Shown here piece by piece: positions 26,847-38,203 of a stretch of 64,000 nucleotides of DNA. The stretch is from Salinispirillum sp. LH 10-3-1 (GTDB lineage Bacteria > Pseudomonadota > Gammaproteobacteria > Pseudomonadales > Natronospirillaceae). The notes below the pieces were generated by a model that made no database searches, was not told the DNA's origin, and worked only from the letters and a program-made list of their open reading frames with translations. The stretch spans positions 2,232,001 to 2,296,000 of the forward strand of contig NZ_CP101717.1 of assembly GCF_030643825.1 (NCBI RefSeq), in the 5' to 3' direction. Within the stretch, counting starts at the first letter, position 1, and each line of letters starts with the position of its first letter. The position numbers and the translations under genes are program-made.

Positions 26847-27701
26847 CTAAACCAACCGGTGATGCTCGTATGTTGGTAATTGGGCGCGTATATGCTCCAA
26901 CCGCCGCTTAAACACATCACGCACCATCACCGCAGGCACTGACGCCAACGACTCTACGCACTCACCCCACGGGTCCACCAAATGGCTGTGGCCCCACGTT
27001 TGGCGTCGTGCATCGTGCCAACCGCATTGATTTACCCCCAGCATATAAACACCCTGCTCAACAGCGCGCGCCCGCAACAATAATTGCCAGTGCGCCTGTC
27101 CAGTGCGATGCGTGAAGGCCGACGGCACCACAATCACATCAGAGCCGGACTGTCGCAGTTGATGGAACAACTCTGGGAAGCGCAGGTCGTAACAAACGCT
27201 CATGCCAATGGTGAAATCACCGAGTGTCCAAGTCACCACCTCAGTACCTGGCACGTAGTGGTCCGATTCAGCATAACGCCCTTGCGCATCCCCGACTGAG
27301 GCGTCGAACAGATGAATCTTATCGTACTGGGCGATGACGTGACCACCAGGCGAGAATACCTTGCTGCGCGCAAAGAACTTCCCCGTTTCGGGGTCTAGTG
27401 TAGGGACGGTACCCGCTACCAACCATACTTGATGCTTATTCGCCTGCTCTGCAGCCCAGTGGGATACCGGGCCATCACCGCCCTGTTCTTGTGCCGCAAT
27501 ATCGGCCGTCTTTCCGGTGCCAAGGGTAGCGAAGTTTTCCGGCAATACGACCAAGGAAGCCCCCGCTTTAGCGGCTTGAGCGATTCCCGCAGCCGCCGCG
27601 TCAAGATTACCGGTGAAATCGAGTTGGCTGGTCATTTGTACGCCAGCCACCCGCAGTTGGCTATTGCTGCTGGGATCTGAGTTCTGGTCCAAAGAGTTCA
27701 C
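26847..27701 (-). CDS. Carbon-nitrogen hydrolase, Nit1-like
   Basis: A 284-residue nitrilase-superfamily amidase with the Glu-Lys-Cys triad in VLPENFATLG, KIHLFD and VCYDLRFPEL. The segment FDASVGDAQGRYAESDHYVPG is typical of the Nit1/YbeM type, which repairs deaminated glutathione. It starts with GTG inside the end of yhdP (41-base overlap) after a polar 15-residue leader, and is the last gene of the mre-rng-yhdP operon, its usual place in gammaproteobacteria. Confidence 0.88.
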   Translation of the reverse strand: MNSLDQNSDPSSNSQLRVAGVQMTSQLDFTGNLDAAAAGIAQAAKAGASLVVLPENFATLGTGKTADIAAQEQGGDGPVSHWAAEQANKHQVWLVAGTVPTLDPETGKFFARSKVFSPGGHVIAQYDKIHLFDASVGDAQGRYAESDHYVPGTEVVTWTLGDFTIGMSVCYDLRFPELFHQLRQSGSDVIVVPSAFTHRTGQAHWQLLLRARAVEQGVYMLGVNQCGWHDARRQTWGHSHLVDPWGECVESLASVPAVMVRDVFKRRLEHIRAQLPTYEHHRLV

Positions 27702-30700
27702 GCACTCGCTCCTCTATCGTGGCATCATTGCCGCGAATGTTACTGTCAAAAAGCCGAGTAGCAACCACTCTTGGATCGCGAATACTACCCGTTATCTCGG
27801 TTCGTACACTGAACAGGCGCTCCAGCTCGCGCTCAAAGGCGCGCTCACCGAATATGACCAACAGGGCCACCGGTGGCGCCACACCAGCACCTAACGCCAC
27901 CAGTCCGGCAGCATTGGTCACACGGGCTATAATCACGCCCTCAGCGTCCAAGGCATCATCGGGCACAGAGTAGCTGCCATTAAAAAACATCTTAGCCCCG
28001 CTGCCGTCCAGAACCAAACGATTACCCACGGAAATCAGTCCTTGATTCAGAACAAGATCACCAGTGACCTGATCATAGGAGAAACCGGCGTTCAATACAT
28101 CCCGAAAGTCCAATGACAAACGACGAAAGATGCGCGTCACATTCATTAGGCCAATCAACTTAATAGAGTCAAACTCCTCCATTTCGTAGATAGCCCCGTT
28201 ACGCATATTGAAATTCACGCTGCCAACCAAGGCTTGCCCTGCGAAGTAAAGTGGACTGCCCGGCCAACTGACGTCAGCCGAACCACGGAAACTCTGGCTA
28301 TCAATAATGGGCGTATAATCCGATGCCTGCAGGAAGCGCGCGATATTGCCCGCCCGCACATTTAACGTAAGGTGTGTCGATTGGCGATTATTTTCAGCGA
28401 ATCGCCAGTCCATTTCACCATCGACCTCAACATGACGCACAATGCCTGCCAGATTACGGACGGAAACCCGGCTAGCGTCATTTTCCAGATCAAAGCTCCA
28501 ATACCCAAAATCGACATCATTGACGAGCAAACGACGCAACTCAACTTGCATGGGCGGCAAGTCACTGGGCTCATAGCCAGAAAAAGGATCATTTTCCGGA
28601 TCATAAGCGTATGCAGGTGGCGGCACATCGTCCGCCGGATGCTCTTGCTCCGTTTCATCTGCCTGCTCGGTACGCAGGTTCAAATAATCAAGGATCAACA
28701 CCATGGGATCACCAGGCTCTCCTGATACACCAATAATACCGCGTACCTCGTCAGCACGGATCTGCGCAGTTAAGCCGTCCGTGTTCTGATTCATTGCCAC
28801 ATCCATTTGATTGAAGGTTTGCCCTAGCAGCAATGTTCGCTCCGCTCGCACCGTTGCCTCGGCGATAATACCCGACTCACCGGCAGCCATCGGCGTGCCA
28901 GCACGACGAAATACTTCACGAATGCGTTGGATCTCCTGCCACCACGCATCCGCATCCAGCTCATCGATCACCAAGTCCGCCAACAGGCGCTGTTGCTCCA
29001 TAGCTCTGGGCGGGCGCCCGATACCAATCGCCCCCTGAGTTAAATTCCAGCGAGCATCAGCCCGCACCTCACCCTGCACATGCTGACCATAGGCAAAGCT
29101 GACGCCTTGGGCTTCACCCGTTTCTATTACCAACTGCAACGGTCGCGCTTCTTCGGCAGACTTACCTATGGGCCGAGGGGACGGAATTTCTAACCCCACC
29201 AAATCGGACAGGATATTGAAGGTCGGCCAGCCATCCACAATTCGCATACTGCCCTGATAGGCGACCTTGCCGTTGAGTGTGGCCAATAAGGGATTGTCGA
29301 GCCAGTCGCCAAGGGCGTTGACAGGCACACTACCGTCGGCAGAGAAATCAAACACCCAGTTGCCCGCGGGGTCGGTCAACGTCTGCAAGCCTACCTGTAA
29401 AGGCTCGCCAAAGAACTGACCACGGATATTTGAACTGTGCAGCCCGTGTACTGAGTTGATGCTCAATGGTCCATTCAAAGCAGAAAAAGCCAGCTCCTGA
29501 TCGGGCAGGACCAAGGTACCATCCTTGATGTCTAACTGTACGTCGGCGTAGATAGGTTCATCCGAAAAGGGTACGGCCAACGATAAATGCCCCATTGTCT
29601 CGCCCTCCACGAACCACCCAAGAAGTGCGGGGCTCAGCAGCTCACGCAGCGGCGTATCCGTGACAACACGCCAGCCGTCATTGGCTTGTCCTGCTAGCGG
29701 CGTTTCGACATACAGGACGGCGCCTTTATCGGTAAAAGGCAAGCGAACCCGGCCGTCGGACAAATCAATATTTGCGAAAGATGCCGAGTCTACATGGACT
29801 TCAAAACCACGATGATCCATCCAAAAGCGCCCGGAAGCCGATGCAACATCCGGCCATTCTGGATGAAAACGCACATTGGCGCGCTCGACGTCTGCGGTGA
29901 TCAATCCGGTAACGGTGCGTACATCTGGCGCTAACACATTGGGTAAGGCGACAGCCCAATGACGACTGTCGAGGAAGTGTACGTTGTCTCTGATCCAGCG
30001 CTGGACCCCGGTATTCAGAGCTAACGGCAACGCTGAGCTCAAACTGTCAGCATCCAAACGTTCACCAGCCAATGACAGTGCCAATACCGGCTCTGCCAGT
30101 TGGCTATTCGCTGTTAAGCCTAGTGATGCTGCCAAGCGGCCCCGCAATTGGCCGACGCCCTGCCAAACCAATGACATATCGTTGGTGGCAAGACTTAGGT
30201 CACCGTGGTCACTGACCCGCCAACCCACCGTTGCATTCTGAGCGTGCAGAAAGAAGTCTTCCGGCATGACCCGCGGCAATTGCACTTGCAACGGACTACT
30301 CGACACGACAAGCTCGCCTTGCATCAAGCCTGCTTGAAACCGCCCTTCAACATTTTGGAACCCAGGGAAATTTCCGTCCGCGTCAAAGCGCCCTGCCGCC
30401 AGTTCGCCACTCACCTCAATGTCACGAAGTACCAAACCGTCGTCGTTCGTGGGTATGTGCACAAAAAAATTGGTCAATTCACCATCAAGATTATGTCGAT
30501 TGAATAAATCAAACGACATCCAAGGCTGAACGATCTCGCCAATTGTCTGCAAGTTCAAGCGACTTGCGGTAAACCGATAACTGTCCGCGTTGCGCACCAA
30601 TTGATGCGTAGAGGGAGACCACAGTGCTTCGTTGTATAAAAAGCTGAGATTATCGATATCCCACGTCTCGTCATCGTGCTCCGAGCCTGGCTGCCAACGC

Positions 30701-31599
30701 ACCACCGCTTGCAATTGCTGCAGCTCCTGCTGGCGCGGTAAAGACTCGGGCCAAAATTGTACGGCACCCGAATTAAGTGAGGCCTGTACACTCTGTACAC
30801 GTTGGTCACGCCAATCGAGCCACCATTCTCCCGCCACCGCCACCTGCGCAACACCAAATTGGCTTGCCAGGTCCGACAATCCCAATAAAGTTAAACTGTC
30901 TGACACATCCAAGCGTTCGTGTTCAAAATACAGTCGCAAGTCTGGGGCTGTACGCGTATTCCGAGCCTCAAGCTGAATGCCCGCAAGAGTACTTTGCCCG
31001 TTGGGGTCTATGATCAGATCTCCACGCACGGCATGCTGATCAGAAGAAGAGATGATAAAAACATCAGCCAACAGGATATCCAGTGTTTGCTGGCCATCCG
31101 AGAGGTGTAGCTCGATGTTTCGAAATTGTAGGCTGTCCTGCGCCAGCAACTGGTCGTAAATCTGCAGCAAGCTGCGTCGCACACGGGAATCACTTTCAAA
31201 GGCCAGAAACGCGGGCACTTGCCAGCGTCCGTCGATACGCTCAACATCCAGACTTGCCCCGGTAGCCACGAGGCGGAAAAAGATAAGGTCTTGCTTCACC
31301 AGAGAGGCAATCAGTGCGGGCTCTAGCACCAGATTATCAAGATCAAAATGATCACCGATGGAGACTTCTCGCACAGTAAACACGGGCCCGAACCCGCGCC
31401 ATTCACCCTGAATACTGCCGATCGAAACCGGCTGTTGCAGCCACTCAGACAGGTAGCTCTCTACGACAGGCACAGTCCGACTGACCATCGGAGCCAATTG
31501 ACGCCCAATGATTACGTAGACCACCAGGAGCAAAGCGACCATTGCCAGAGAACGCCACACTGCTCGGCCAAAATAGAACAAGCGCGTTGGTTCAACCAC
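27661..31599 (-). CDS. yhdP: YhdP-family AsmA-like protein (DUF3971)
   Basis: A 1312-residue protein with one N-terminal membrane segment (SLAMVALLLVVYVIIG) and a very long periplasmic region made of repeated beta strands. YhdP, TamB and YdbH are thought to form a hydrophobic groove carrying phospholipids between the inner and outer membranes. The gene starts with GTG, 18 bases from rng. Near the C-terminus, FRRLSLDFRDVLNAGFSYDQVTGDLVLNQG fits the AsmA-like repeat seen in this family. Length matches the family (~1270). Confidence 0.93.
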   Translation of the reverse strand: MVEPTRLFYFGRAVWRSLAMVALLLVVYVIIGRQLAPMVSRTVPVVESYLSEWLQQPVSIGSIQGEWRGFGPVFTVREVSIGDHFDLDNLVLEPALIASLVKQDLIFFRLVATGASLDVERIDGRWQVPAFLAFESDSRVRRSLLQIYDQLLAQDSLQFRNIELHLSDGQQTLDILLADVFIISSSDQHAVRGDLIIDPNGQSTLAGIQLEARNTRTAPDLRLYFEHERLDVSDSLTLLGLSDLASQFGVAQVAVAGEWWLDWRDQRVQSVQASLNSGAVQFWPESLPRQQELQQLQAVVRWQPGSEHDDETWDIDNLSFLYNEALWSPSTHQLVRNADSYRFTASRLNLQTIGEIVQPWMSFDLFNRHNLDGELTNFFVHIPTNDDGLVLRDIEVSGELAAGRFDADGNFPGFQNVEGRFQAGLMQGELVVSSSPLQVQLPRVMPEDFFLHAQNATVGWRVSDHGDLSLATNDMSLVWQGVGQLRGRLAASLGLTANSQLAEPVLALSLAGERLDADSLSSALPLALNTGVQRWIRDNVHFLDSRHWAVALPNVLAPDVRTVTGLITADVERANVRFHPEWPDVASASGRFWMDHRGFEVHVDSASFANIDLSDGRVRLPFTDKGAVLYVETPLAGQANDGWRVVTDTPLRELLSPALLGWFVEGETMGHLSLAVPFSDEPIYADVQLDIKDGTLVLPDQELAFSALNGPLSINSVHGLHSSNIRGQFFGEPLQVGLQTLTDPAGNWVFDFSADGSVPVNALGDWLDNPLLATLNGKVAYQGSMRIVDGWPTFNILSDLVGLEIPSPRPIGKSAEEARPLQLVIETGEAQGVSFAYGQHVQGEVRADARWNLTQGAIGIGRPPRAMEQQRLLADLVIDELDADAWWQEIQRIREVFRRAGTPMAAGESGIIAEATVRAERTLLLGQTFNQMDVAMNQNTDGLTAQIRADEVRGIIGVSGEPGDPMVLILDYLNLRTEQADETEQEHPADDVPPPAYAYDPENDPFSGYEPSDLPPMQVELRRLLVNDVDFGYWSFDLENDASRVSVRNLAGIVRHVEVDGEMDWRFAENNRQSTHLTLNVRAGNIARFLQASDYTPIIDSQSFRGSADVSWPGSPLYFAGQALVGSVNFNMRNGAIYEMEEFDSIKLIGLMNVTRIFRRLSLDFRDVLNAGFSYDQVTGDLVLNQGLISVGNRLVLDGSGAKMFFNGSYSVPDDALDAEGVIIARVTNAAGLVALGAGVAPPVALLVIFGERAFERELERLFSVRTEITGSIRDPRVVATRLFDSNIRGNDATIEERVRELFGPELRSQQQ

Positions 31600-31617
31600 C
31601 GCTAAACACCACCATCA

Positions 31618-33069
31618 CTACATGAGTACCACATCAAACTGGTCCGGCTGATACATCGGCTCAACTTGGAACTTGATCGGCTTGCCGATGAATATTTCAA
31701 GGTCGGCCACCGAAGCGGACTCCTCATCCAGCAGCCGGTCTACCACCGACTGTGCAGCGAGCACCAAGTAACTCCGATTATCATAGGCTCGCTCTTCACG
31801 TAAAATTTCACGGAAGATTTCGTAACAAGTGGTCTGCGCCGTCTTCATCCGCCCTCGACCACCACAAGCAGGACAGGCTTCTGTCATCACCTGCTCCAAA
31901 CTCTCCCGAGTTCGCTTGCGGGTCATTTCGACCAAACCCAACTCCGACACCCCGGTGACTTTGGTCTTCGCGTGATCACGCTCCAGCATTTTCTCCAACA
32001 TGCGCAGCACCTGACGTCGGTGCTCAAGGTCTTCCATATCAATGAAGTCGATGATGATGATGCCGCCCAGATTGCGCAATCTGAGCTGCCTAACGATGGC
32101 GCTCACCGACTCCAAGTTTGTTTTAAATATAGTCTCTTCGAGGTTCCGGTGCCCGACAAAACCTCCCGTATTGACGTCGATGGTTGCCATCGCCTCTGTC
32201 TGATCAATGATCAAATAGCCGCCACTCTTCAACTCGACTTTGCGCGACAGCGCACGTTCCAGCTCGTCTTCAACACCAAACAGGTCAAATATGGGGCGCT
32301 CGCCAGGGTAGTATTCGAACACTGCTTCGACTTCGGGATTGTACTTGCGCACGAATTCGATGGTTTTCTGGTAGCTTTCACGCGAATCAATACGGATTTT
32401 TTCGACATCCGGGCGCACCATATCGCGTGCCACTCGAAGAAACAGCGGCAGATCTTCATAAATAATGCTGGGCGCCTGCTGCTTCTTGATTTTTTCCTGC
32501 AAAGCTCCCCATAGGCGCTTCAAATAGGCCATATCGGCTGCCAGCTCGGCTTCACCGATGCCGTCTGCTGCGGTTCGCAGAATGAAGCCACCACCCACGA
32601 TCTCGTTAGCATCGCGCAGGTTCTGTACTAGGGTACGCAGCCGCTCACGCTCGCTTTCGCTGTCTATTTTCTGGCTAATACCAAGGTGTTCGGTTTCAGG
32701 CATATAAACCAGGTAGCGCGCCGGAACAGACAACTGCGCCGTCAGGCGAGCTCCCTTGGTACCTATAGGGTCTTTGATGACTTGCACCAAAATACTTTGC
32801 CCTTCTTGAACCAATTGGGTGATGTTTCTTGCCGTATCGTTTTCTTGGTCAATATCAGAGGCATGAATGAATGCGGCCCGATCGAGGCCTATATCAATGA
32901 ATGCGGCTTGCATACCCGGCAGTACACGCACTGCTTTTCCGAGATAGATATTTCCCACGATACCACGCGACTGCGTGCGCTCCAGAAAAAGCTCTTGTGC
33001 CGCGCCGTTTTCGACCAAGGCTACTCTCGTCTCCATGGGCGTAATGTTGACCAAAATCTCTGCATTCAT
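31618..33069 (-). CDS. rng: Ribonuclease G
   Basis: This 483-residue endoribonuclease processes 16S rRNA 5' ends and some mRNAs. It starts MNAEILVNITPMETRVALVENG, with an S1 RNA-binding domain at ~35-125, and has the DNase I-like metal site (DVNTGGFVGHRNLEETIFKTN and IIIIDFIDMED). The zinc-link CPACGGRG lies near residue 405. It lacks the long C-terminal scaffold of RNase E. It lies four bases after maf. Confidence 0.97.
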   Translation of the reverse strand: MNAEILVNITPMETRVALVENGAAQELFLERTQSRGIVGNIYLGKAVRVLPGMQAAFIDIGLDRAAFIHASDIDQENDTARNITQLVQEGQSILVQVIKDPIGTKGARLTAQLSVPARYLVYMPETEHLGISQKIDSESERERLRTLVQNLRDANEIVGGGFILRTAADGIGEAELAADMAYLKRLWGALQEKIKKQQAPSIIYEDLPLFLRVARDMVRPDVEKIRIDSRESYQKTIEFVRKYNPEVEAVFEYYPGERPIFDLFGVEDELERALSRKVELKSGGYLIIDQTEAMATIDVNTGGFVGHRNLEETIFKTNLESVSAIVRQLRLRNLGGIIIIDFIDMEDLEHRRQVLRMLEKMLERDHAKTKVTGVSELGLVEMTRKRTRESLEQVMTEACPACGGRGRMKTAQTTCYEIFREILREERAYDNRSYLVLAAQSVVDRLLDEESASVADLEIFIGKPIKFQVEPMYQPDQFDVVLM

Positions 33070-33073
33070 GAAT

Positions 33074-33670
33074 TCATTCTTCCTGCCATAATCTAAAGCC
33101 TGCCGTCACAAGCATGTCGGCCACCACATCAACAGGCAGCCCCATAACGGCATGGTAGCTGCCGGATATACTGCGAACAAACCGTGCGCCTCGCCCCTGA
33201 ATGCCATATGCGCCTGCCTTATCGCTCGGCTCTCCACTGTGCCAATACTGGATCATTTCCGCATCCGACATGGTAGTAAACTCAACGTCTGTAACACTGC
33301 AACGCACATCTGCACCACCGACACCATGCAAGCTCACGGCGGTAATCACCTCATGCACTCGGCCCGATAAAAGCCGAAGCATGCGCAAAGCATCATGCTC
33401 GTCTACCGGTTTTCCAAGAATCTCACCATCGACAACCACCGACGTATCCGAGCCCAGCACCCATGTTTCAGCTTCTGATTCGGCACCTGCCACCAGTCTC
33501 TGCCACACTTTTTCGGCCTTTTCGGCCGCCATACGCCGCACATAGTCCAACGCAGCCTCATGGGGGCGAGGCGTTTCATCAATGTCTGCAGGCTGGACGA
33601 CGAAGGGGACACCCAGCAAAGCCAATAGTTCGTGTCGCCGCGGGGACGATGAGGCCAAAATTAATTTCAT
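33074..33670 (-). CDS. maf: Maf-family nucleotide pyrophosphatase (YhdE type)
   Basis: A 198-residue protein with LILASSSPRRHELLALLG at the N-terminus, an R-x-A-x-x-K motif in YVRRMAAEKAEKV, VLGSDTSVV and QGRGARFVRSISGSYHAVMGLP. The YhdE subgroup hydrolyses dTTP and UTP, guarding against modified nucleotides. It directly follows mreD: the mreD stop and this ATG touch without a gap. Confidence 0.95.
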   Translation of the reverse strand: MKLILASSSPRRHELLALLGVPFVVQPADIDETPRPHEAALDYVRRMAAEKAEKVWQRLVAGAESEAETWVLGSDTSVVVDGEILGKPVDEHDALRMLRLLSGRVHEVITAVSLHGVGGADVRCSVTDVEFTTMSDAEMIQYWHSGEPSDKAGAYGIQGRGARFVRSISGSYHAVMGLPVDVVADMLVTAGFRLWQEE

Positions 33671-34159
33671 CTATTTTACTCGGAAGCGAATGCGCAAACT
33701 ACGCAGCATCAGGTAAATCAAAGGCCACAGCAATGCGCTGGTAAACGCAGGAATTAAATAAAGAGGGGCCTCGCCCGGCATGCCGAACAGATTGCGCAAA
33801 GTGAACTTAAAAAATAAGAAGAGCAGCATCATAACCAAGACAGTCCCCGCTTGCTGGACCGGTGGATACACTCGAATGCGCTGATACAACACCATTACCA
33901 TAAAGGCCAAGAGTGAAAAACACAGCGCATGCATGCCCAGCGGTGCGCCTTCATGCGCGTCAGCAAATAAACCCACGACAAAGGCAAAGAAGATACCCAA
34001 CCGATAGGGTAATGCCAGCACCCAATAAATCACTACCAAAGCAACCCACTCGGGTGCCGCGTAAGCTAGGGGCCCCGGCAGCGGGATGGTGCGCAACAGG
34101 AAAGCCACCACCAAGGTAGCAATGACGACCCATTGCCCTTGTGCCTTAGGGGTTTCCAC
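33671..34159 (-). CDS. mreD: Rod shape-determining protein MreD
   Basis: A 162-residue membrane protein with about five hydrophobic segments and the family features RLGIFFAFVVGLFADAHEGAPLGMHAL. It bridges MreC to the cell-wall elongation machinery. It has a GTG start overlapping the mreC end by 14 bases. Confidence 0.93.
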   Translation of the reverse strand: METPKAQGQWVVIATLVVAFLLRTIPLPGPLAYAAPEWVALVVIYWVLALPYRLGIFFAFVVGLFADAHEGAPLGMHALCFSLLAFMVMVLYQRIRVYPPVQQAGTVLVMMLLFLFFKFTLRNLFGMPGEAPLYLIPAFTSALLWPLIYLMLRSLRIRFRVK

Positions 34160-35000
34160 TCACTGACTCCCCATTAGCACGCTGCGTATTGACCAGCAAT
34201 ACATGGCGCGTTCTATCGAGCTGCGCCAAAGGGCGTGCCGATATACTGGCAAAGGCGGTACCCGGATCGCGGCGAACCTCGGTGACTACAGCCACCGGAT
34301 AACCTACAGGAAAACGTTGTCCCAGACCGCTGGTGATCAACAGATCCCCTTCGACAATGTCAGCCGTTTCCGGCACAAACATCAGCTCCATGCGCCCAAG
34401 ATCACCGGTACCAACGACCGTAGTGCGCACGCCATTCCGATTAACTTGCACAGGCACCGCATGGTTTACGTCGCCAATCAGCAGCACTCGAGAGGTTAAT
34501 TGGTCGGCCTGAATAATTTGGCCCACAAGCCCGTTAGCATCAATCACCGGTTGACCTATGTAGGCACCTGAACTCAGCCCACGATTCAAGATCACTTGGT
34601 GACTAAAGGGATCAGGATCAACACCAATCAACTCTGCGGAAATAAAGCGATCTTCTAGCTGCTCGGAGGCGTTTAACAGCAAACGCAGACGATCGTTCTC
34701 TGTCTCCAGCAAAATCATGCGCTGGGCACGACGCTCTAAAACAAACAATTGAGCACGCAGGCGCGCATTTTCTTCCAGCAACGTGGATCGTGCGATGAGA
34801 TTGCGGGATGACCATTCGCCGATCGACGACGGTAAGTTTACGACCCAACGAACGGGCGTGAAGCCGACAGAAAATACCTGTCTGACATAGTTCATCTGCG
34901 TGAATTGCCAGTCAGCTAAGAGCAGTAATAAGGCCAGAATTGCAGCAAAAATAAGGCGCGTACCGTAGTAGCGCCTCGTATGAAACAGTGAACTGCTCAT
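34146..35000 (-). CDS. mreC: Rod shape-determining protein MreC
   Basis: A 284-residue bitopic protein with a cytoplasmic tail, one membrane segment (LIFAAILALLLLLADW), a coiled coil (ENARLRAQLFVLERRAQRMILLETENDRLR) and a periplasmic double beta-barrel (SQQVILNRG-like HQVILNRGLSSGAYIGQPVID). The frame extends four codons upstream to a TTG, but the ATG at 35000 is preferred. Two stem-loops lie between mreB and mreC. Confidence 0.93.
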   Translation of the reverse strand: MSSSLFHTRRYYGTRLIFAAILALLLLLADWQFTQMNYVRQVFSVGFTPVRWVVNLPSSIGEWSSRNLIARSTLLEENARLRAQLFVLERRAQRMILLETENDRLRLLLNASEQLEDRFISAELIGVDPDPFSHQVILNRGLSSGAYIGQPVIDANGLVGQIIQADQLTSRVLLIGDVNHAVPVQVNRNGVRTTVVGTGDLGRMELMFVPETADIVEGDLLITSGLGQRFPVGYPVAVVTEVRRDPGTAFASISARPLAQLDRTRHVLLVNTQRANGESVSGNP

Positions 35001-35015
35001 GTGTTCAGACAATCT

Positions 35016-35065
35016 CCCATGCCTTGGTATGGGCTCACTGGAGTCTGGTCAATCCTCGACCAGAC
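35016..35065 (-). other. Two stem-loops between mreB and mreC
   Basis: A perfect 8-bp stem GTCTGGTC/GACCAGAC (35043-35050 with 35058-35065) and a 5-bp stem CCCAT/ATGGG (35016-35020 with 35029-35033). Neither has a T tract on the minus strand, so they are not typical terminators. They would lie in the mreB-mreC mRNA junction and could set the excess of mreB over mreCD by processing or mRNA protection. Confidence 0.45.
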
Positions 35066-35079
35066 CGTAACGAGTTTCA

Positions 35080-36129
<1,050 letters not shown>

Positions 36130-36209
36130 TTAGCAATCTGGCAGAGAGCACAATCATCGCTTTGCAGGCGCCAGGTGATACCCCTGCAGCTGTGGCTCAA
36201 TCAGCCTGC

Positions 36210-36238
36210 AATGTATCAGCGGTGGGGATTTTGAGCAA
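36210..36238 (-). promoter_or_regulatory. Sigma-70-like promoter of mreB
   Basis: On the minus strand TTGCTC (36238-36233), 17 bases, then TACATT (36215-36210). Four of six bases match in each hexamer. It would give a leader of about 85 bases before mreB. The position in the mreB-gatC divergent gap fits. Confidence 0.45.
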
Positions 36239-36288
36239 GGCGCAAATGTGGTAACGTAGCGCGCTTTGCGAATTATTAATAAAGCTCT

Positions 36289-36327
36289 GAGTATTTCATA
36301 CCGTGCATAGGCGCACCGGAAATACTC
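36289..36327. promoter_or_regulatory. Inverted repeat in the gatC leader
   Basis: Perfect nine-base arms GAGTATTTC (36289-36297) and GAAATACTC (36319-36327) flank a loop that itself can pair (GTGC with GCAC). It ends 43 bases before the gatC start codon. As RNA it would form a stable stem-loop in the leader of the gatCAB mRNA; as DNA it could be an operator. Confidence 0.45.
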
Positions 36328-36370
36328 GAAGCTACCGTAATTGCCGACTATTAACTCTGGAGAGAAGAGC

Positions 36371-36658
36371 ATGAGCCTCGACCGCGCAGAAGTGGAAACC
36401 ATTGCGCAACTGGCGCGCCTAAAGATCGCTGAGCAGGATGTGCCTGCTTATGTAGACGCGTTGTCCAGCATTCTGAACCTGGTGGATCAGATGCAAGCCG
36501 TAGACACCACAGGCGTTGAGCCCTTGGCGAATCCCTTAGACGCCACGCAACGCTTGCGTGCTGACGATGTGACCGAGGAAAACCAGCGGGAGCATTTCCA
36601 GACCATTGCACCCAAGACAGAAGCCGGTCTGTACCTGGTACCTCAAGTTATCGAATAA
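36371..36658 (+). CDS. gatC: Aspartyl/glutamyl-tRNA amidotransferase subunit C
   Basis: A 95-residue subunit that wraps GatA and GatB. The start [19 protein letters not shown] is chosen from the GGAGAGAAG ribosome site and the family N-terminus; ten further codons are open upstream. [26 protein letters not shown] is diagnostic. It is the first gene of gatCAB, the route from misacylated Glu-tRNA-Gln and Asp-tRNA-Asn to the amides. Confidence 0.95.
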   Translation: MSLDRAEVETIAQLARLKIAEQDVPAYVDALSSILNLVDQMQAVDTTGVEPLANPLDATQRLRADDVTEENQREHFQTIAPKTEAGLYLVPQVIE

Positions 36659-36739
36659 TTTTTGCCTAGGGTATCAACCATCGGGGGCTTATGTTTCGAC
36701 ACACCCCTGTTAGAGCACGCTATTGTTAAGGACATAGCC

Positions 36740-38200
36740 ATGATCGACAAAACTCTGAAACAACTTTCGGCAGGCCTCGCCTCGGGCGAGTTCTCCAGCA
36801 CTGAACTGACTAAAGCCTATTTGGCGCGCATCGAAGGCCTAGATAGCCAACTGAACTCCTTTATTACTGTCACTGCTGATGCGGCACTTGCGGCCGCCGC
36901 GGAAGCCGACGCTGCCATTAAAAATGGTTCTGCTGGCCCATTAACGGGCATCCCATTGGCGCACAAGGACATCTTCTGTACCGAGGGTGTGAAAACCACC
37001 TGCGGTTCGCGCATGCTCGACAATTTCATTGCACCCTATGAGTCCACAGTTACCAGTAAACTGAAAGCCGCAGGCACCGTCATGGTTGGTAAAACCAACC
37101 TTGATGAATTCGCCATGGGCTCGTCTACGGAAAGCTCGTACTACGGACCAACGCGTAACCCATGGAACACCGACACCATCCCAGGTGGTTCATCCGGTGG
37201 TTCAGCGGCTGCCGTTGCAGGCGGATTGGTACCTGCGGCCACTGGGACCGACACCGGCGGGTCAATCCGTCAACCAGCGGCACTGTGTGGCATTACGGGC
37301 TTGAAGCCCACTTATGGCCGCGTATCGCGCTGGGGCATGATCGCCTACGGTTCGTCACTCGACAGTGGCGGCCCGCTGACCAAAACAGCCGAAGACGCAG
37401 CTTTGATGTTGAACGCCATGGCCGGTTTTGACGCCAAAGATTCCACCTGCGTGGACCGTGCAGTACCCGACTACACGGCTACCTTGGGCGACAGCATCAA
37501 AGGGCTGCGCATCGGCCTGCCAGAAGAGTACTTCGGCGAAGGCTTGGACAGCGGCATTGCGGACCGCGTCAATGCAGCCGTTAAAGAACTGGAGAAATTG
37601 GGCGCTGTGGTCAAGAAAATCAGCCTGCCACGTACCCAGTTGTCCATCCCGGCGTATTACATCATCGCCCCGGCGGAAGCATCGACCAACTTGTCGCGTT
37701 ACGACGGTGTGCGTTTCGGCTATCGCTGTGAAGACCCAAAAGACTTGCTCGACATGTACATGCGCACCCGTGCAGAAGGCTTCGGTGAAGAAGTTAAACG
37801 CCGTATCATGGTCGGCACCTACGCGCTGAGCACCGGCTATTACGATGCTTACTACAACAAAGCGCAGCAATTACGCCGCCTGATCAAAGACGACTTCCAA
37901 ACCGCCTTTGCGGATGTGGACGTGATCGCCGGCCCTACTACGCCACACCCGGCGTGGAAACTCGGCGCCAAGGGCAACGACCCCGTCGCCATGTACTTGG
38001 AAGACATCTATACCCTGTCGGTAAACTTGGCTGGCTTGCCCGGCATGTCCGTGCCTTGCGGCCAAGTTGACGGTCTGCCGGTTGGTCTGCAACTGATCGG
38101 CAATTACTTTGACGAAGCCCGCCTGTTGAACCTGGCGCACCAGTTCCAGCTCAACACAGATTGGCACACACAGACTCCGGCATTCGGTAAAGAGGGTTAA
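36740..38200 (+). CDS. gatA: Aspartyl/glutamyl-tRNA amidotransferase subunit A
   Basis: A 486-residue amidase-signature enzyme that releases ammonia from Gln or Asn. The start at 36740 ([13 protein letters not shown]) matches the family; 26 upstream codons are open but unlikely. The Ser-cisSer-Lys triad is visible: LAHKDIF for Lys, [12 protein letters not shown] for the glycine-rich motif, and [17 protein letters not shown] for the serines. Confidence 0.97.
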   Translation: MIDKTLKQLSAGLASGEFSSTELTKAYLARIEGLDSQLNSFITVTADAALAAAAEADAAIKNGSAGPLTGIPLAHKDIFCTEGVKTTCGSRMLDNFIAPYESTVTSKLKAAGTVMVGKTNLDEFAMGSSTESSYYGPTRNPWNTDTIPGGSSGGSAAAVAGGLVPAATGTDTGGSIRQPAALCGITGLKPTYGRVSRWGMIAYGSSLDSGGPLTKTAEDAALMLNAMAGFDAKDSTCVDRAVPDYTATLGDSIKGLRIGLPEEYFGEGLDSGIADRVNAAVKELEKLGAVVKKISLPRTQLSIPAYYIIAPAEASTNLSRYDGVRFGYRCEDPKDLLDMYMRTRAEGFGEEVKRRIMVGTYALSTGYYDAYYNKAQQLRRLIKDDFQTAFADVDVIAGPTTPHPAWKLGAKGNDPVAMYLEDIYTLSVNLAGLPGMSVPCGQVDGLPVGLQLIGNYFDEARLLNLAHQFQLNTDWHTQTPAFGKEG

Positions 38201-38203
38201 GAA

